In this document: positions 1 to 8,578 of the stretch, in pieces
Layout: each line of letters begins with the position of its first letter
Position numbering within the stretch: position 1 is the stretch's first letter
From: Burkholderiales bacterium
GTDB lineage: Bacteria; Pseudomonadota; Gammaproteobacteria; Burkholderiales; SG8-41
Reading direction: 5' to 3'
Assembly (NCBI GenBank): GCA_019746155.1
Contig: JAIESJ010000198.1
Span: 1-22,801, forward strand
Length of the DNA stretch: 22,801 nt
The notes under the pieces: generated by a model
Told to the model about the DNA's origin: nothing
Database searches by the model: none
The model's input: only the letters and a program-made list of their open reading frames with translations
Made by a program: the position numbers and the translations under genes

Positions 1-18
1 GCTCATTACTTCGGTCAT
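1..18 (-). CDS. start of a truncated minus-strand gene
   Basis: An ATG at 18-16 on the minus strand opens a frame reading MTEVMS before the window ends. It is preceded by a good ribosome-binding site, AAGGGA, seven bases upstream. The gap of 123 bases to the PHP-ATPase stop suggests the next gene of the same island. Only six codons are visible, so no function can be given. Confidence 0.45.
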
Positions 19-112
19 GGTGTTTCCCTTTCGGTATCATCTCATGACCTCTTGCACACAAAAAATCTGACAGGCTCGACTTCCTCCGCATTCGTGGTAT
101 GACTGGCTGGCC

Positions 113-127
113 GTTAGCAATGCTAAC
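113..127. repeat. perfect 15-base palindrome (GTTAGC-AAT-GCTAAC)
   Basis: Six-base arms with a three-base loop lie 14 bases past the stop of the PHP-ATPase gene. It could slow or end that transcript, but no run of T follows on the minus strand, so it is not a convincing intrinsic terminator. Confidence 0.4.
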
Positions 128-141
128 AGTCGTCAACGTAG

Positions 142-2967
142 CTAGAAACCGTACTTCTCCAGACGCAACTTGAACGCTTTGTCGCCTCCCTCCATAACGG
201 TCTTGACGGTTTCACGTATTGTCGGCATATCGATTGCGCCTTCACCAGCAATCCGCCCTCCCGAGAAGTCTCCCGCAACACGGTAATCGCACCAAGCAAC
301 AAGCTCTGCATCCCCATTGACGACCAGATTTGCATTGTGGCTGGAGAAGATAAGCTGTCGCCGCGTCTTCGCACTCCAAACACGCTTTACGATATCGAAG
401 ATAATTTGGTTGTCCAGATCATCTTCCGGCTGGTCAATCACCAAAGGTGGCCCAGCCTGGTTCAGGAGCGCGATAAGAAGCGCTGTTGCCTGCTGACCCG
501 CGGATGCGTTTTCGAACGGAATGTACTCTTGCTCCTTCGTTCGGTACTCAAAGGTCGTTTCGTCCTGAAGAGAGGTCAGCGCAATCTCAAGCCAAGCTTC
601 GGGGCTGAGTTTTTCGGCAAGCTTTCCCAAATCGCCGTCGCCAAATCCGCACGCAACAAGGGCGGGCGATTCAGGGCGCGAAAGCTGCTGGTCCGCGATA
701 GCCTCGAAGTGTGCGAGCTTTTCAAGCTCGTCGAGAAGCCTATCCCAAACGGTGATGGGGTCGTCCGCTGTTGCTACTGACTGGAGCATGTCCTCTATTC
801 TCTGCCCGCGCAATCCTGATCCCTTCATAACCGATTTCATTTGCTCGCCGACCAATTCGAGATTAGCCCCACGGCGCGCAGTCGCCCTGATGGTTCCATC
901 GGACAGAGTTGTCAACTTTGAACATTGGGTCGTGTAGAGGTCACCGCGGCGCTGATGCAGCGTTCGCCACCCCTCTCGCAGCCTGTTGAAAGTCACTTCC
1001 GGACTACCAAGAGATGCCAGCTCTCCCTCGGCGGTCGATATGCGCTGGCTCACGACCTTTATCTTCTGCTCCAGCTCGCTAAGAGATTTCAGCTGGGTCT
1101 GATGCGAAGAGGCTGCGCCCTTCGCAGCTTCGTATGCCTGGTCAAATACGCCCTTCGCCGCGCTCCATTCTTTTCGCGCTGCACCATAGGCGCCGACGAA
1201 CTCGCCATCTGCGTCGATGACCTCGCCGATTGACTGCTCCATAGCATTGGCGAGCTGAACCAGTGCAACGACCCGCTGGGCAATGCTTTCCCGCATTTCA
1301 AGCAGTATCTTGCCCTCGGCATGCTGACCTAAATCCGTTTTCGCCGGCGACGGTAATGCTGACAACCGTTGTGACATCCCTTGAATCGCAGATCGCAAAT
1401 CATTGAGGTCGGTATCCCACTTCTGAACCAGCAGGTCCGCCTCCAAATAGGACGGCTGTTTTGCGAGGAGTTGCTGCTGTTCGGGAGACAATCCGGTAAG
1501 CGACGCACGGATGCTATCCGCTTGCTGTGAGAGGGAGGCTAACGAAAGTCGATCTTCCCGCAAGGCGCGCTCAATCGCTTGCTTGCGCCGCACTTGGCTG
1601 TAACTCTGGCGCTGCTGAGACATTGATGAACGCAGCTGCGCGTCAATAGATTCGAGTTCTGCCTTGACCCCGGAGCGCATAAATCTGTTGAGTTCATCAA
1701 CGCGATGCCCCACGCGGCTGAGTTGCTTCTGACTGTAAGCCTGAATCGGCAGCAGTGTCCGAACGTCCTCCTTGCTGCACGGCTGCAGCTCTGCTGTTCC
1801 AATGCCAAGAAGGATTTCGCCCGTTCCACTTCTACGCCGCACCAAGTGAGGCACACCGTTTACCTCGAAGTGGGTCTCCACAGTCGCGCTGTACTTCTTG
1901 AGGGTGTTCTCTATTAGCCTTCGCTGACGTATAGCCACGGACTCCGTATCACTCTCGTCATCATCGGCTTCGTGTTCATCGCACAACCCCCAACGGAGGT
2001 ACTCCAGGATTGTTGATTTCCCTGTTCCCCGGCTACCGATCAGGGCGGTGTACTGAGCATTGAAGTACAAGTCGATCGGCCCGAGAAAAACACTGTTGGA
2101 GACGTGCAAGGATCGGATTACGACGGCAGGCAACTGTGGAGCGGTTTGGGCGATTCTCGAATCCTGCGCCAAGCACGCTTGCCGCAGAGCTTCTGCGGTC
2201 GGAACCGCCCATTTGACCCAGGTGGAGCATTTCCCGAGTTCGCTGTGATCCTCTGATCTCGAGTCGGACGTTTGGAACAAGGCTATCCGCTTATTGCCGT
2301 ACTCCTTCACCTCCCCATTGAGGATATTGAGGTCTCCGACGCCACACTTCGATATTGATCCGTCGAGATAGCCACCTACGCAGGGCATCGTTTTGTACTT
2401 GTTGGCAAGCCCTTTCCGCAATAGAGTTTGGTGCCCGTTACTCGTCACGTTTGGGAGAATGATGTATCGGTCGCGCAGAAAGTCATGCTCGTCAAGCTTC
2501 TCCTTCAAATCTTCCAGTGTCGCAATTGCGTTGAGCATGACCGGGTCTTTCGCCTTCGTGTCTTTGTCAGGAGCAAGCGCGATAGCGAGAACCGTCAAGA
2601 CCTGTGGCAATAGCGTTTCCGGAAAATCCACATCGAAGATGAGGATCGCTTGACAGGGAATGTTCAGTGTCAACTCGACCGCCGGAAATACGACGAGTCG
2701 CTGCTCGGGAGAGAGTTCGCCGCCGGTGCCATCGGTTTCCTGCGCGGCAGCCTCCTTTATGTACCGAAAGAAGCAGACATCGTGATGGTCCGACACGGCG
2801 ATAGCGTTCAGATTCTGGGCTCTACACGTGTCGACCAGCTTTCGCGCGTATGCGCGCCGCTCGTCGTCCGACGTGCATGCGTTTCCCTTCCATTGCGGAT
2901 CACGAGGAGTATGTACCTGCAAGTCGGCTCTATAGAAGTGTGCTCCCTTGTCCCTTTGTTCGTTCAT
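142..2967 (-). CDS. PHP-domain / SMC-like ATPase linked to a type I restriction system
   Basis: This 941-residue protein joins a PHP metal-dependent phosphoesterase-type domain (about 10-270) to an ABC/SMC-like ATPase. PHP motifs visible are VHTP at 18-21, DHHD at 60-63, Glu98 and SDSRSED at 234-240. The ATPase has Walker A GSRGTGKST at 311-319, a long helical, probably coiled-coil middle (about 430-760), a signature SAGQQ near 822, Walker B LVIDQPEDD at 842-850 and an H-loop SSHNAN at 875-880. This architecture resembles proteins I know as TrlF-family AAA-like ATPases, found in defence loci; the name is from memory. The ATG lies two bases after the hsdS stop, so it is probably translated with hsdS. 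The PHP part may cut or dephosphorylate a nucleic acid or nucleotide under ATPase control; this is inference. Confidence 0.85.
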   Translation of the reverse strand: MNEQRDKGAHFYRADLQVHTPRDPQWKGNACTSDDERRAYARKLVDTCRAQNLNAIAVSDHHDVCFFRYIKEAAAQETDGTGGELSPEQRLVVFPAVELTLNIPCQAILIFDVDFPETLLPQVLTVLAIALAPDKDTKAKDPVMLNAIATLEDLKEKLDEHDFLRDRYIILPNVTSNGHQTLLRKGLANKYKTMPCVGGYLDGSISKCGVGDLNILNGEVKEYGNKRIALFQTSDSRSEDHSELGKCSTWVKWAVPTAEALRQACLAQDSRIAQTAPQLPAVVIRSLHVSNSVFLGPIDLYFNAQYTALIGSRGTGKSTILEYLRWGLCDEHEADDDESDTESVAIRQRRLIENTLKKYSATVETHFEVNGVPHLVRRRSGTGEILLGIGTAELQPCSKEDVRTLLPIQAYSQKQLSRVGHRVDELNRFMRSGVKAELESIDAQLRSSMSQQRQSYSQVRRKQAIERALREDRLSLASLSQQADSIRASLTGLSPEQQQLLAKQPSYLEADLLVQKWDTDLNDLRSAIQGMSQRLSALPSPAKTDLGQHAEGKILLEMRESIAQRVVALVQLANAMEQSIGEVIDADGEFVGAYGAARKEWSAAKGVFDQAYEAAKGAASSHQTQLKSLSELEQKIKVVSQRISTAEGELASLGSPEVTFNRLREGWRTLHQRRGDLYTTQCSKLTTLSDGTIRATARRGANLELVGEQMKSVMKGSGLRGQRIEDMLQSVATADDPITVWDRLLDELEKLAHFEAIADQQLSRPESPALVACGFGDGDLGKLAEKLSPEAWLEIALTSLQDETTFEYRTKEQEYIPFENASAGQQATALLIALLNQAGPPLVIDQPEDDLDNQIIFDIVKRVWSAKTRRQLIFSSHNANLVVNGDAELVAWCDYRVAGDFSGGRIAGEGAIDMPTIRETVKTVMEGGDKAFKLRLEKYGF

Positions 2968-2969
2968 TT

Positions 2970-4235
2970 CTACCTCGAACCTGCATTAGCTTCTGAAGGT
3001 ACCGCGACTGCTTCCCTCGCGGCGCTGTCGCTCGAACTGAATCCCCACGCCAAAAGCGCATGGAAGGTCGCCTCCGCTTTCGAAAGCGCTGATGACTGTA
3101 GCTCTTGAAGACCAAACAATGGGCGGCAGCGGTCCTCAAAGTCAGCTTGGATCTGAATGGGTGGCAGTGGAATACGGATACTGGCCAGACCCTCGGTATT
3201 GATGTTGTACTGTCCCGCTGACGTCCGCGCCTGCTCCCGAAGCCGCTTTCGACCCTCGGCCGAGGAAAGGAAAGACTGAAGAAATCGTGGATTAACAACT
3301 TCGAGTTTCAATCGCGCTCGAATCAGGTAGGAGGCATAGAGGCAGTTATCACCATCGAATCCCGCGCGGCGTATAACATCCGATTCATAGACGGCGCTGC
3401 GCCCGACATAGTCGGGATTGCCGTTGGTGCGGACGAAGAGGAAATCGCCGTCACGCAGACGTAGGCGATTGACCTCCGCGTCTGGTACACCAACGAGCTT
3501 CATCTCTGTCGGATCAAGCTTGTCGCCGATGACATTTGGAATACGAAGTGTGGGCAGCCCGGAATCGCCCGACTTCCGCGAAGTTCCATAGCGAAACTCG
3601 TCCACAATGGTTCCCAGCTGTGGTTCAGCCCACCCCTTCGGATTCGTCGCCGGGTCGCCGAACATGTCGAGGAAGAGCGCGGGGATGATTTCGGCGGCCT
3701 TCTTCTGCGCCTCGCGGCGCAGCCGGACAATTCCCTCGGCGCGGGAAAGCATATCAACAATTCGACGTTGCTCGTCGAGAGACGGAAGTCCAAGCTCAAG
3801 TTTTCGAAGGTCGGCTGTTCGGTATGCAGCTTGACTGACCCACTGCGTTGCGTTAACGGCGAAGTATCCTGTAGATCGCAAACGGCGCAGCCAGAAACCA
3901 AACCAGAGGGGATCAACGCGGTTTCTATCGACGCGAACGCGAGTCAGATGGTTCGAAAAGCCTGCAACCATAGGCTCATTCACGACGGCAGATTTACCCA
4001 CCAGGTCCGTACTGTTGGTGTTATTGAAGAGAATGTCTCCCGCAACGAGCTGGGCCTTGCCCTTGGGCGCCTCGTTAGGCGGGACGAGATAAACCTGCGT
4101 GAGATCGAGGCCGCCATCGTCCGCAACGTTGAAGGGTCGAAGGTGTGGTAGCCCCTCTTCTACGAGTTTGCTCTTGCTGCAAGCGAAACCTGCCTCGTCG
4201 TCGATGATGAGCTCATCAATCCGCACGTGCTTCAT
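2970..4235 (-). CDS. hsdS: type I restriction-modification specificity subunit HsdS
   Basis: HsdS reads the two halves of the DNA target for a type I enzyme. The 421 residues show the usual duplicated plan: target recognition domain 1 (about 1-145), a central conserved helix with LPSLDEQRRIVDMLSRAE at about 150-167, target recognition domain 2 (about 200-350), and a second conserved segment with IRIPLPPIQIQADFEDR at about 353-369 followed by a closing helix. Both halves end in the typical 'L-P-P/S-x-x-x-Q' segment before the spacer helix. The start overlaps the hsdM stop as ATGA, a normal coupling for these subunits. The length is typical. The recognition sequence cannot be predicted from the protein alone. 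Confidence 0.93.
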   Translation of the reverse strand: MKHVRIDELIIDDEAGFACSKSKLVEEGLPHLRPFNVADDGGLDLTQVYLVPPNEAPKGKAQLVAGDILFNNTNSTDLVGKSAVVNEPMVAGFSNHLTRVRVDRNRVDPLWFGFWLRRLRSTGYFAVNATQWVSQAAYRTADLRKLELGLPSLDEQRRIVDMLSRAEGIVRLRREAQKKAAEIIPALFLDMFGDPATNPKGWAEPQLGTIVDEFRYGTSRKSGDSGLPTLRIPNVIGDKLDPTEMKLVGVPDAEVNRLRLRDGDFLFVRTNGNPDYVGRSAVYESDVIRRAGFDGDNCLYASYLIRARLKLEVVNPRFLQSFLSSAEGRKRLREQARTSAGQYNINTEGLASIRIPLPPIQIQADFEDRCRPLFGLQELQSSALSKAEATFHALLAWGFSSSDSAAREAVAVPSEANAGSR

Positions 4236-5854
4236 GCCGCCTCGCCGAGTGCCGTTCGCAACGCATCCACTTCTTCCACGATCTCGGCCTCAATGGCCGC
4301 CAGTTCGTCCAACAGCTCGCGCGGGTCCCGGTGCTGCACCTGCTGCTGGCTCATGGGGCGGTAACGCCCGGCTGACAGGTTGAAGTCGTTCGCCCGGAGC
4401 GTCGTCTCATCTGCAAACCACCACTGCGCGGTCCATTCCGCTTTCGGATCGCGCTTGTCCCACGCCTTCAGTCCGGCCGCGCGGTCACGATAGGCGGCGA
4501 TCAACGCGGGCAGGTCGTCGGCCTCGATGGCCTGGTCATGGTTGGCGTCAAGCTTGTAGCCATCGTTATCCGCGTGCAGGAAGAGAACGTTTTCGGTGTT
4601 GCCGCCTTTCCTGAAAAAGAGCACCGAGGTTTTCACGCCGGAATACGGCTGAAATACCCCGCCCGGCAGGCTCATCACCGCCTCGACGCGGTTGTTCTCG
4701 ATCAACTGGCGGCGCAGCTCCTTGTGCGCGCCGGTCGAACCGAACAGCACTCCCTCGGGGACGATGACGCCGCAGCGCCCGCCCGGCCGCAGGCTATCCA
4801 TCATGTACTTGAGGAACAGCAACTCGGTGGCGGTGGTCGTTCCGACCTTCACATCATCGACGATCCGATCCCTGTCCACCCTGCCGGAAAAGGGCGGGTT
4901 GGCGAGGACGACGTGATAGCCCTCTTGCGGCAGACCCAGCTCGGCCTTGCGCTCGGCATCGAACGTGGTGGTCAGGACGTTGCGCAGCAGGATACGCACG
5001 TTCGGCAGGCCGCGCAGCGTGAGATTCATCGTGGCGAGGCGAACCATTTTCGGGTCCACGTCGTTGCCGAAGAAGGTCTGGTTCTGCAGCGCCGAGATAT
5101 GCGCGGCCGAGAGCTTGTCGCCGAGGCCGCGCGTCTGCACCTTGCCGTCGAATTCGACGCTCTGGATACCGCCCGGCGACGAGTTCGCAAGCCGGATGTG
5201 GTTGTAGGCCGCGACCAGGAACCCGGCCGTTCCCGCCGCCGGGTCGTAGATGGTTTCGCCGATCTTCGGATCGATGATCTCGACGATGGCGCGGATGATG
5301 TGGCGCGGAGTGCGGAACTGGCCGAGTTCGCCCGCCTGCTTGATCTGCTTCAGGACATGCTCGAAGAGATCGCCCTTGGTGTCCGCATCCGAGCGATCCA
5401 GCCGAAGCCCGTCCACGAGAGTCACGACCTGCGTGAGCACGGTCGGCTCATCGATGCCGAGGCGCGCGCCGTGCATGAAGTTGACGGCGCCGTTCCCGGC
5501 CACCTCGGTGAAGAACGGAAACACCTCATCGCGCACGAAGCGCACGAGCGGCTCGCCGGAGAGCCCCTTGGCCCAGACGGACCAGCGGAAGCGCTCCCTC
5601 GGGATCGTCGTCTCGCCCTTGTCGAGGGCGTTCAGCGGGTTCTTCAGGGTCCACGAGCCGCTGAAGAGGCTCTCGTGTTTCTGCTTGAGCACCTTGGACC
5701 GGGCCGCGTTTTCGGCGTCGATGTCTTCGATCAGATAGAAGAAGAACAGGAACGCGAGCTGCTCGGCGTTGCTGACTGGATCGGGGTAGCCGCCGCCATA
5801 CAGGTAGTCGCGGATCTGCTCGATCGAGCGACGCATCTCGGGGGTCAGGGGCAT
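4232..5854 (-). CDS. hsdM: type I restriction-modification N6-adenine methyltransferase HsdM
   Basis: HsdM adds methyl groups to adenine from S-adenosylmethionine, in complex with HsdS. The 540 residues contain an N-terminal HsdM helical domain (about 8-150), the AdoMet-binding motif DPAAGTAGFL beginning at 204, a downstream FFGNDVDPKM segment at about 261-270, and the catalytic NPPF at 319-322. The C-terminus is helical. A strong ribosome-binding site GGAAGGAAG (5861-5870, minus strand) stands six bases before the ATG. Unlike the other genes in this series, hsdM is separated from its upstream neighbour by 268 bases of REP-like repeats, so it may depend on read-through or its own promoter. 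Confidence 0.95.
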   Translation of the reverse strand: MPLTPEMRRSIEQIRDYLYGGGYPDPVSNAEQLAFLFFFYLIEDIDAENAARSKVLKQKHESLFSGSWTLKNPLNALDKGETTIPRERFRWSVWAKGLSGEPLVRFVRDEVFPFFTEVAGNGAVNFMHGARLGIDEPTVLTQVVTLVDGLRLDRSDADTKGDLFEHVLKQIKQAGELGQFRTPRHIIRAIVEIIDPKIGETIYDPAAGTAGFLVAAYNHIRLANSSPGGIQSVEFDGKVQTRGLGDKLSAAHISALQNQTFFGNDVDPKMVRLATMNLTLRGLPNVRILLRNVLTTTFDAERKAELGLPQEGYHVVLANPPFSGRVDRDRIVDDVKVGTTTATELLFLKYMMDSLRPGGRCGVIVPEGVLFGSTGAHKELRRQLIENNRVEAVMSLPGGVFQPYSGVKTSVLFFRKGGNTENVLFLHADNDGYKLDANHDQAIEADDLPALIAAYRDRAAGLKAWDKRDPKAEWTAQWWFADETTLRANDFNLSAGRYRPMSQQQVQHRDPRELLDELAAIEAEIVEEVDALRTALGEAA

Positions 5855-5906
5855 TGCTTAACTTCCTTCCATTGAGGGAGGGCATTTCGATTTGGCGCTT
5901 TGACTG

Positions 5907-5949
5907 CCCTTCGATACGGCGCTGCGCGCCTACTCAGGGCGAACGGGGG
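5907..5949 (+). repeat. REP-like copy A
   Basis: The inner hairpin is GGCGC-TGC-GCGCC (5918-5930). The outer arms TTCG (5910-5913) and CGAA (5940-5943) also pair. Confidence 0.75.
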
Positions 5950-5960
5950 TGAGGAATAAT

Positions 5961-6001
5961 CGTTCGTGGTGAGTAGCGCGTGTAAGCGGGCGTATCGAAC
6001 C
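5961..6001 (-). repeat. REP-like copy B, inverted
   Basis: Read on minus it begins GGTTCGATACG and ends CTACTCACCACGAACG, matching the head and tail of copies A and C. Its middle is four bases longer and its inner stem is poor. Confidence 0.65.
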
Positions 6002-6026
6002 ACAAATTCCTCGCGTCTTGTGATTG

Positions 6027-6068
6027 CGCTTCGATATGGCACTTCGTGCCTACTCAGCGCGAACGGTG
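6027..6068 (+). repeat. REP-like copy C
   Basis: The inner hairpin is GGCAC-TTC-GTGCC (6038-6050). Compared with copy A, one G-C pair has become A-T on both sides, so the stem is preserved by a compensating change. Confidence 0.75.
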
Positions 6069-6081
6069 ACAGATCAAGAAG

Positions 6082-6117
6082 AGACGATACGGTACGCCTA
6101 TTCAGCGCGAACGGCGA
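6082..6117 (+). repeat. REP-like copy D, shortened
   Basis: Head CGATACGG and tail TATTCAGCGCGAACGG are kept, but the inner hairpin is reduced to eight bases, GGTACGCC, five fewer than in A and C. It ends six bases before the GIY-YIG stop codon. Confidence 0.65.
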
Positions 6118-6122
6118 CAAGC

Positions 6123-6422
6123 TCATCGCGCCTTCCTTTTTGAGAAATCTTTCTTCGCCAACTGGGACACCAAGGCCCAGTCGCCCCGCATCATGGCTTC
6201 CTTCTTTTTCCGGGTCCACCCTTTGATTTGAAGCTCCGCGCCCAATGCCTCCTCGCGGGTGATGCATTCCTGGGACCACGCGAGCTCGACCGGCAAGCGC
6301 TCGGCGGTGTAGCTCTCGTACGCACCGGCTTGGTGCTCTCCAATGCGCTTTTCCAGGTTGTCGGTATGGCCGGTATAGTACGAACCATCGCCACAACGGA
6401 GGATGTAAACCCAGAAGGTCAC
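6123..6422 (-). CDS. small single-domain GIY-YIG nuclease
   Basis: The 99-residue protein is almost entirely a GIY-YIG domain: VYILRC at 5-10, YYTGHT at 15-20, the LEKRIGEH helix with the likely catalytic Arg at about 23-30, and the metal-binding Glu at about 63 in AELQIKGW. The C-terminus is basic. I choose the GTG at 6422 because it forms a GTGA overlap with the hsdR stop, is preceded by GAGGG at a fair distance, and starts where the domain starts. An ATG at 6449 would add nine residues inside hsdR. It belongs to the URI/YhbQ-like group; its substrate is unknown. It sits between hsdR and hsdM, where type I systems usually have nothing, with the REP-like array directly downstream. Confidence 0.88.
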   Translation of the reverse strand: MTFWVYILRCGDGSYYTGHTDNLEKRIGEHQAGAYESYTAERLPVELAWSQECITREEALGAELQIKGWTRKKKEAMMRGDWALVSQLAKKDFSKRKAR

Positions 6423-8566
6423 TGCCTCGGCCCTCGTGGCTGATTCCACCCGGCCATCTGTGATTGCACAGGCACCGGCTCGAAGACGGCCGCATTCAAC
6501 GAGCCAATTAAGACTTCAAGGCGCTCGTCGCCGCCGAAGATCCGGATGGCCTCAGGCAGGCCGCCCATCAGCGTGAAGGGATGGAACGCGAAGTGCCCGG
6601 CGGTGAACTCTTCCATCGTGTCGGCGTTCGCCCGGAGCTGGCTGCCGATGACCCGGAGCCAACGCTCCTGATCCGGCGTCAGCCGGTCCTCCTGGGCAAG
6701 AAACCACGCCTCGAAGCGCACGCCGAGCGCGGCGGCCTTCGCTTCCGAGGCCTCGGGAAAGACCATGTTTCCGTTCTCATCGACGGTGATCCACTCACGC
6801 GTGGTCGGGTCGATGTGGTCGTTGATGTCGAGCGAGAGCAAGCGCCGCGGCTCGTACTTCTTCTTCGGCTGGCGGGCGACCACGATACCGCCTTCGCCGC
6901 CCTCGTCCTCGTCGCCGTGGTAGTCGGTGACGCCGACGAAGTCGAACATCGTGAACACGGGCTTGCCCTTGAACTTGCGCGTGCCGCGTCCGCGCATCTG
7001 CCGGTACAAGATGGCGGACTTCGTGAACCGCGCGAACACGAGATTCATGACCTCCGGGCAATCGAATCCGGTATCGAGCATATTCACGGAGACGAGAATC
7101 TGCGGGAATTTCTCCTTCTTGAACCGCTTGATCTTCGTCATGCCATCGACCGTGTCGTCCGCGCCCATACCGGAGACGACGTAGTCCGCGTAGCGGATTT
7201 CAGGGGTCGGTTTCTCGTCGGCGTAGGCCGTGTCGAGCATCTGCGCGAGCGTCTCAGCGTGCCGCTTGGTCACGGCAAAGACGATAGTCTTGCCGAACAG
7301 TGGCTTGCGGATGATGCCCTTGGCATCCGTGTACCCCGTTTCCAGCACGTCGCGGAACTCGCGGACGATGGCGCGGTTGCGTTCGGGGATGGTGAATTTC
7401 CGCTCCAGCGCCGCCGGATCGATGACGATGCTCTGCTCAGCGCCGAAAAGCTGTTCGAGCTCAGCACGCGTGCCTTGGTCCATCGCGCTCCAGTCGAGCT
7501 CGTCGCGCCCGACCGGAAAACCGCCTTCGGCCGCGGTCTTGACGGTCTTCGCCTTGTAGATCTGGTACGGGACGAGAAAGCCGTCGCGAATGGCGTCCTT
7601 GAGCTTGTAGCTGTAGGTCGGCGTCTCGACCTCGAAAAAGCGCAGCGTGTCGCGGATGGTGAGCTTGTCCTCGTCGTCGCCGAAATCCTCCGGGTTGGCG
7701 ATGCAGGGCGTGGCGGTCAGACCGACCTGCACGCCGTCGAAATGCTTGAGGACACCGCTCCACTTTCCGTAAATGGAGCGGTGGCACTCATCGGAGATCA
7801 CGAGATCGAAGTAGCCCGACGAGTACTCGTGATAGATGTTCACCATGCTTTGCAGCGTGGTGATGGTGATGCGCTTCTCGTCCTGGAAGCGCCGCCCGGC
7901 GCGCAGCACATAGGCCGGGAAATCCGGGAGGTGCTCGGCGAAGACGTCCTCGGTCTGCTTGGCGAGCGGGATGCGATCGACGAGGAAGAGAACGCGAGTG
8001 ATCGCATTCGCTTCGAACAGCCGCTTGATGAAGGCAGCCGCGGTCCGCGTCTTGCCGGTGCCGGTCGCCATTTCAACGAGCATCTTGCGCCGACCGCTAT
8101 TGATCTCCCGGCAGAGCGTGTCGATGCACTCGGTTTGGTAATCGCGCTCGACGATGTGCCTGTCGATAGCAACCGCCAGTGGATCGCGCCGGACCTGCCG
8201 GGTCGCGGCCCGTCGTTCGAGGTCGCCCGGCGAAAAGAACGTCTTGATGGCGCGCGGGAAGGCTTCGCGCTGCCATTCCCAGAAGCGGATTTCCTCGCCG
8301 TTGGCGAGGAACACATAGGGCACCTTGAGTTGCTCGGCGTAGGCCTTCGCCTGCGCCTCGGCCTCGGCGGGATTGATGGCGGCTCTCTTGGCCTCGATCA
8401 CGGCGAGTGCTCGCCCGTGGCGGTCGCAGAGCACGTAGTCGGCCTTGGTCTTGTCCGGGAGGACGTACTCGAAGCGCACCGCGTTCGGATTCAACACGTC
8501 CCAGCTCTGGTCCTTGAGCTGGGCGTCGATCTTGACGCGTGAAAAGGCTTCGTTCGTTCCCGGCAT
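6419..8566 (-). CDS. hsdR: type I restriction endonuclease motor subunit HsdR
   Basis: HsdR translocates DNA with ATP and cuts unmethylated DNA when joined to HsdM2HsdS. The 715 residues show an N-terminal PD-(D/E)xK nuclease with Asp43 and EAK at 58-60, then a superfamily 2 helicase: Walker A ATGTGKT at 167-173, DECH at 259-262, TATP at 284-287, and motif VI QMRGRGTR at 523-530. It is much shorter than EcoKI HsdR (about 1,170), matching the short HsdR class. The ATG lies 12 bases after the higA stop and the TGA overlaps the GIY-YIG GTG. All key motifs are intact, so the enzyme should be active. Confidence 0.93.
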   Translation of the reverse strand: MPGTNEAFSRVKIDAQLKDQSWDVLNPNAVRFEYVLPDKTKADYVLCDRHGRALAVIEAKRAAINPAEAEAQAKAYAEQLKVPYVFLANGEEIRFWEWQREAFPRAIKTFFSPGDLERRAATRQVRRDPLAVAIDRHIVERDYQTECIDTLCREINSGRRKMLVEMATGTGKTRTAAAFIKRLFEANAITRVLFLVDRIPLAKQTEDVFAEHLPDFPAYVLRAGRRFQDEKRITITTLQSMVNIYHEYSSGYFDLVISDECHRSIYGKWSGVLKHFDGVQVGLTATPCIANPEDFGDDEDKLTIRDTLRFFEVETPTYSYKLKDAIRDGFLVPYQIYKAKTVKTAAEGGFPVGRDELDWSAMDQGTRAELEQLFGAEQSIVIDPAALERKFTIPERNRAIVREFRDVLETGYTDAKGIIRKPLFGKTIVFAVTKRHAETLAQMLDTAYADEKPTPEIRYADYVVSGMGADDTVDGMTKIKRFKKEKFPQILVSVNMLDTGFDCPEVMNLVFARFTKSAILYRQMRGRGTRKFKGKPVFTMFDFVGVTDYHGDEDEGGEGGIVVARQPKKKYEPRRLLSLDINDHIDPTTREWITVDENGNMVFPEASEAKAAALGVRFEAWFLAQEDRLTPDQERWLRVIGSQLRANADTMEEFTAGHFAFHPFTLMGGLPEAIRIFGGDERLEVLIGSLNAAVFEPVPVQSQMAGWNQPRGPRQ

Positions 8567-8578
8567 GAATATTCCGCC

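Larger units (their letters stand above)
5886..6118. repeat. REP-like repeat array between GIY-YIG gene and hsdM
   Basis: The whole space between the two genes is filled with related elements of about 35-42 bases. All share a head TTCGATAC/TTCGATAT, a short hairpin, and a tail TACTCAG(G/C)GCGAACGG. Three copies read on plus (5907-5949, 6027-6068, 6082-6117) and one on minus (5961-6001). A broken head (TTCGATTTGGCGCT) at about 5887-5900 may be a fifth. The form matches repetitive extragenic palindromes common in proteobacteria. A 7-base inverted repeat, GAGGAAT/ATTCCTC (5951-5957 and 6006-6012), brackets the inverted copy. Confidence 0.8.

Noticed and set aside
5886..6118. CRISPR array in the repeat cluster
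   Set aside because: Copies are unequal, in both orientations, unevenly spaced, and there are no cas genes; REP-like elements explain them better.
4538..8542. Long plus-strand open frames of 445 and 653 codons opposite hsdM and hsdR
   Set aside because: They mirror the codon structure of the minus-strand genes, show no domain, and are low-complexity in the way antisense frames of high-GC genes are.
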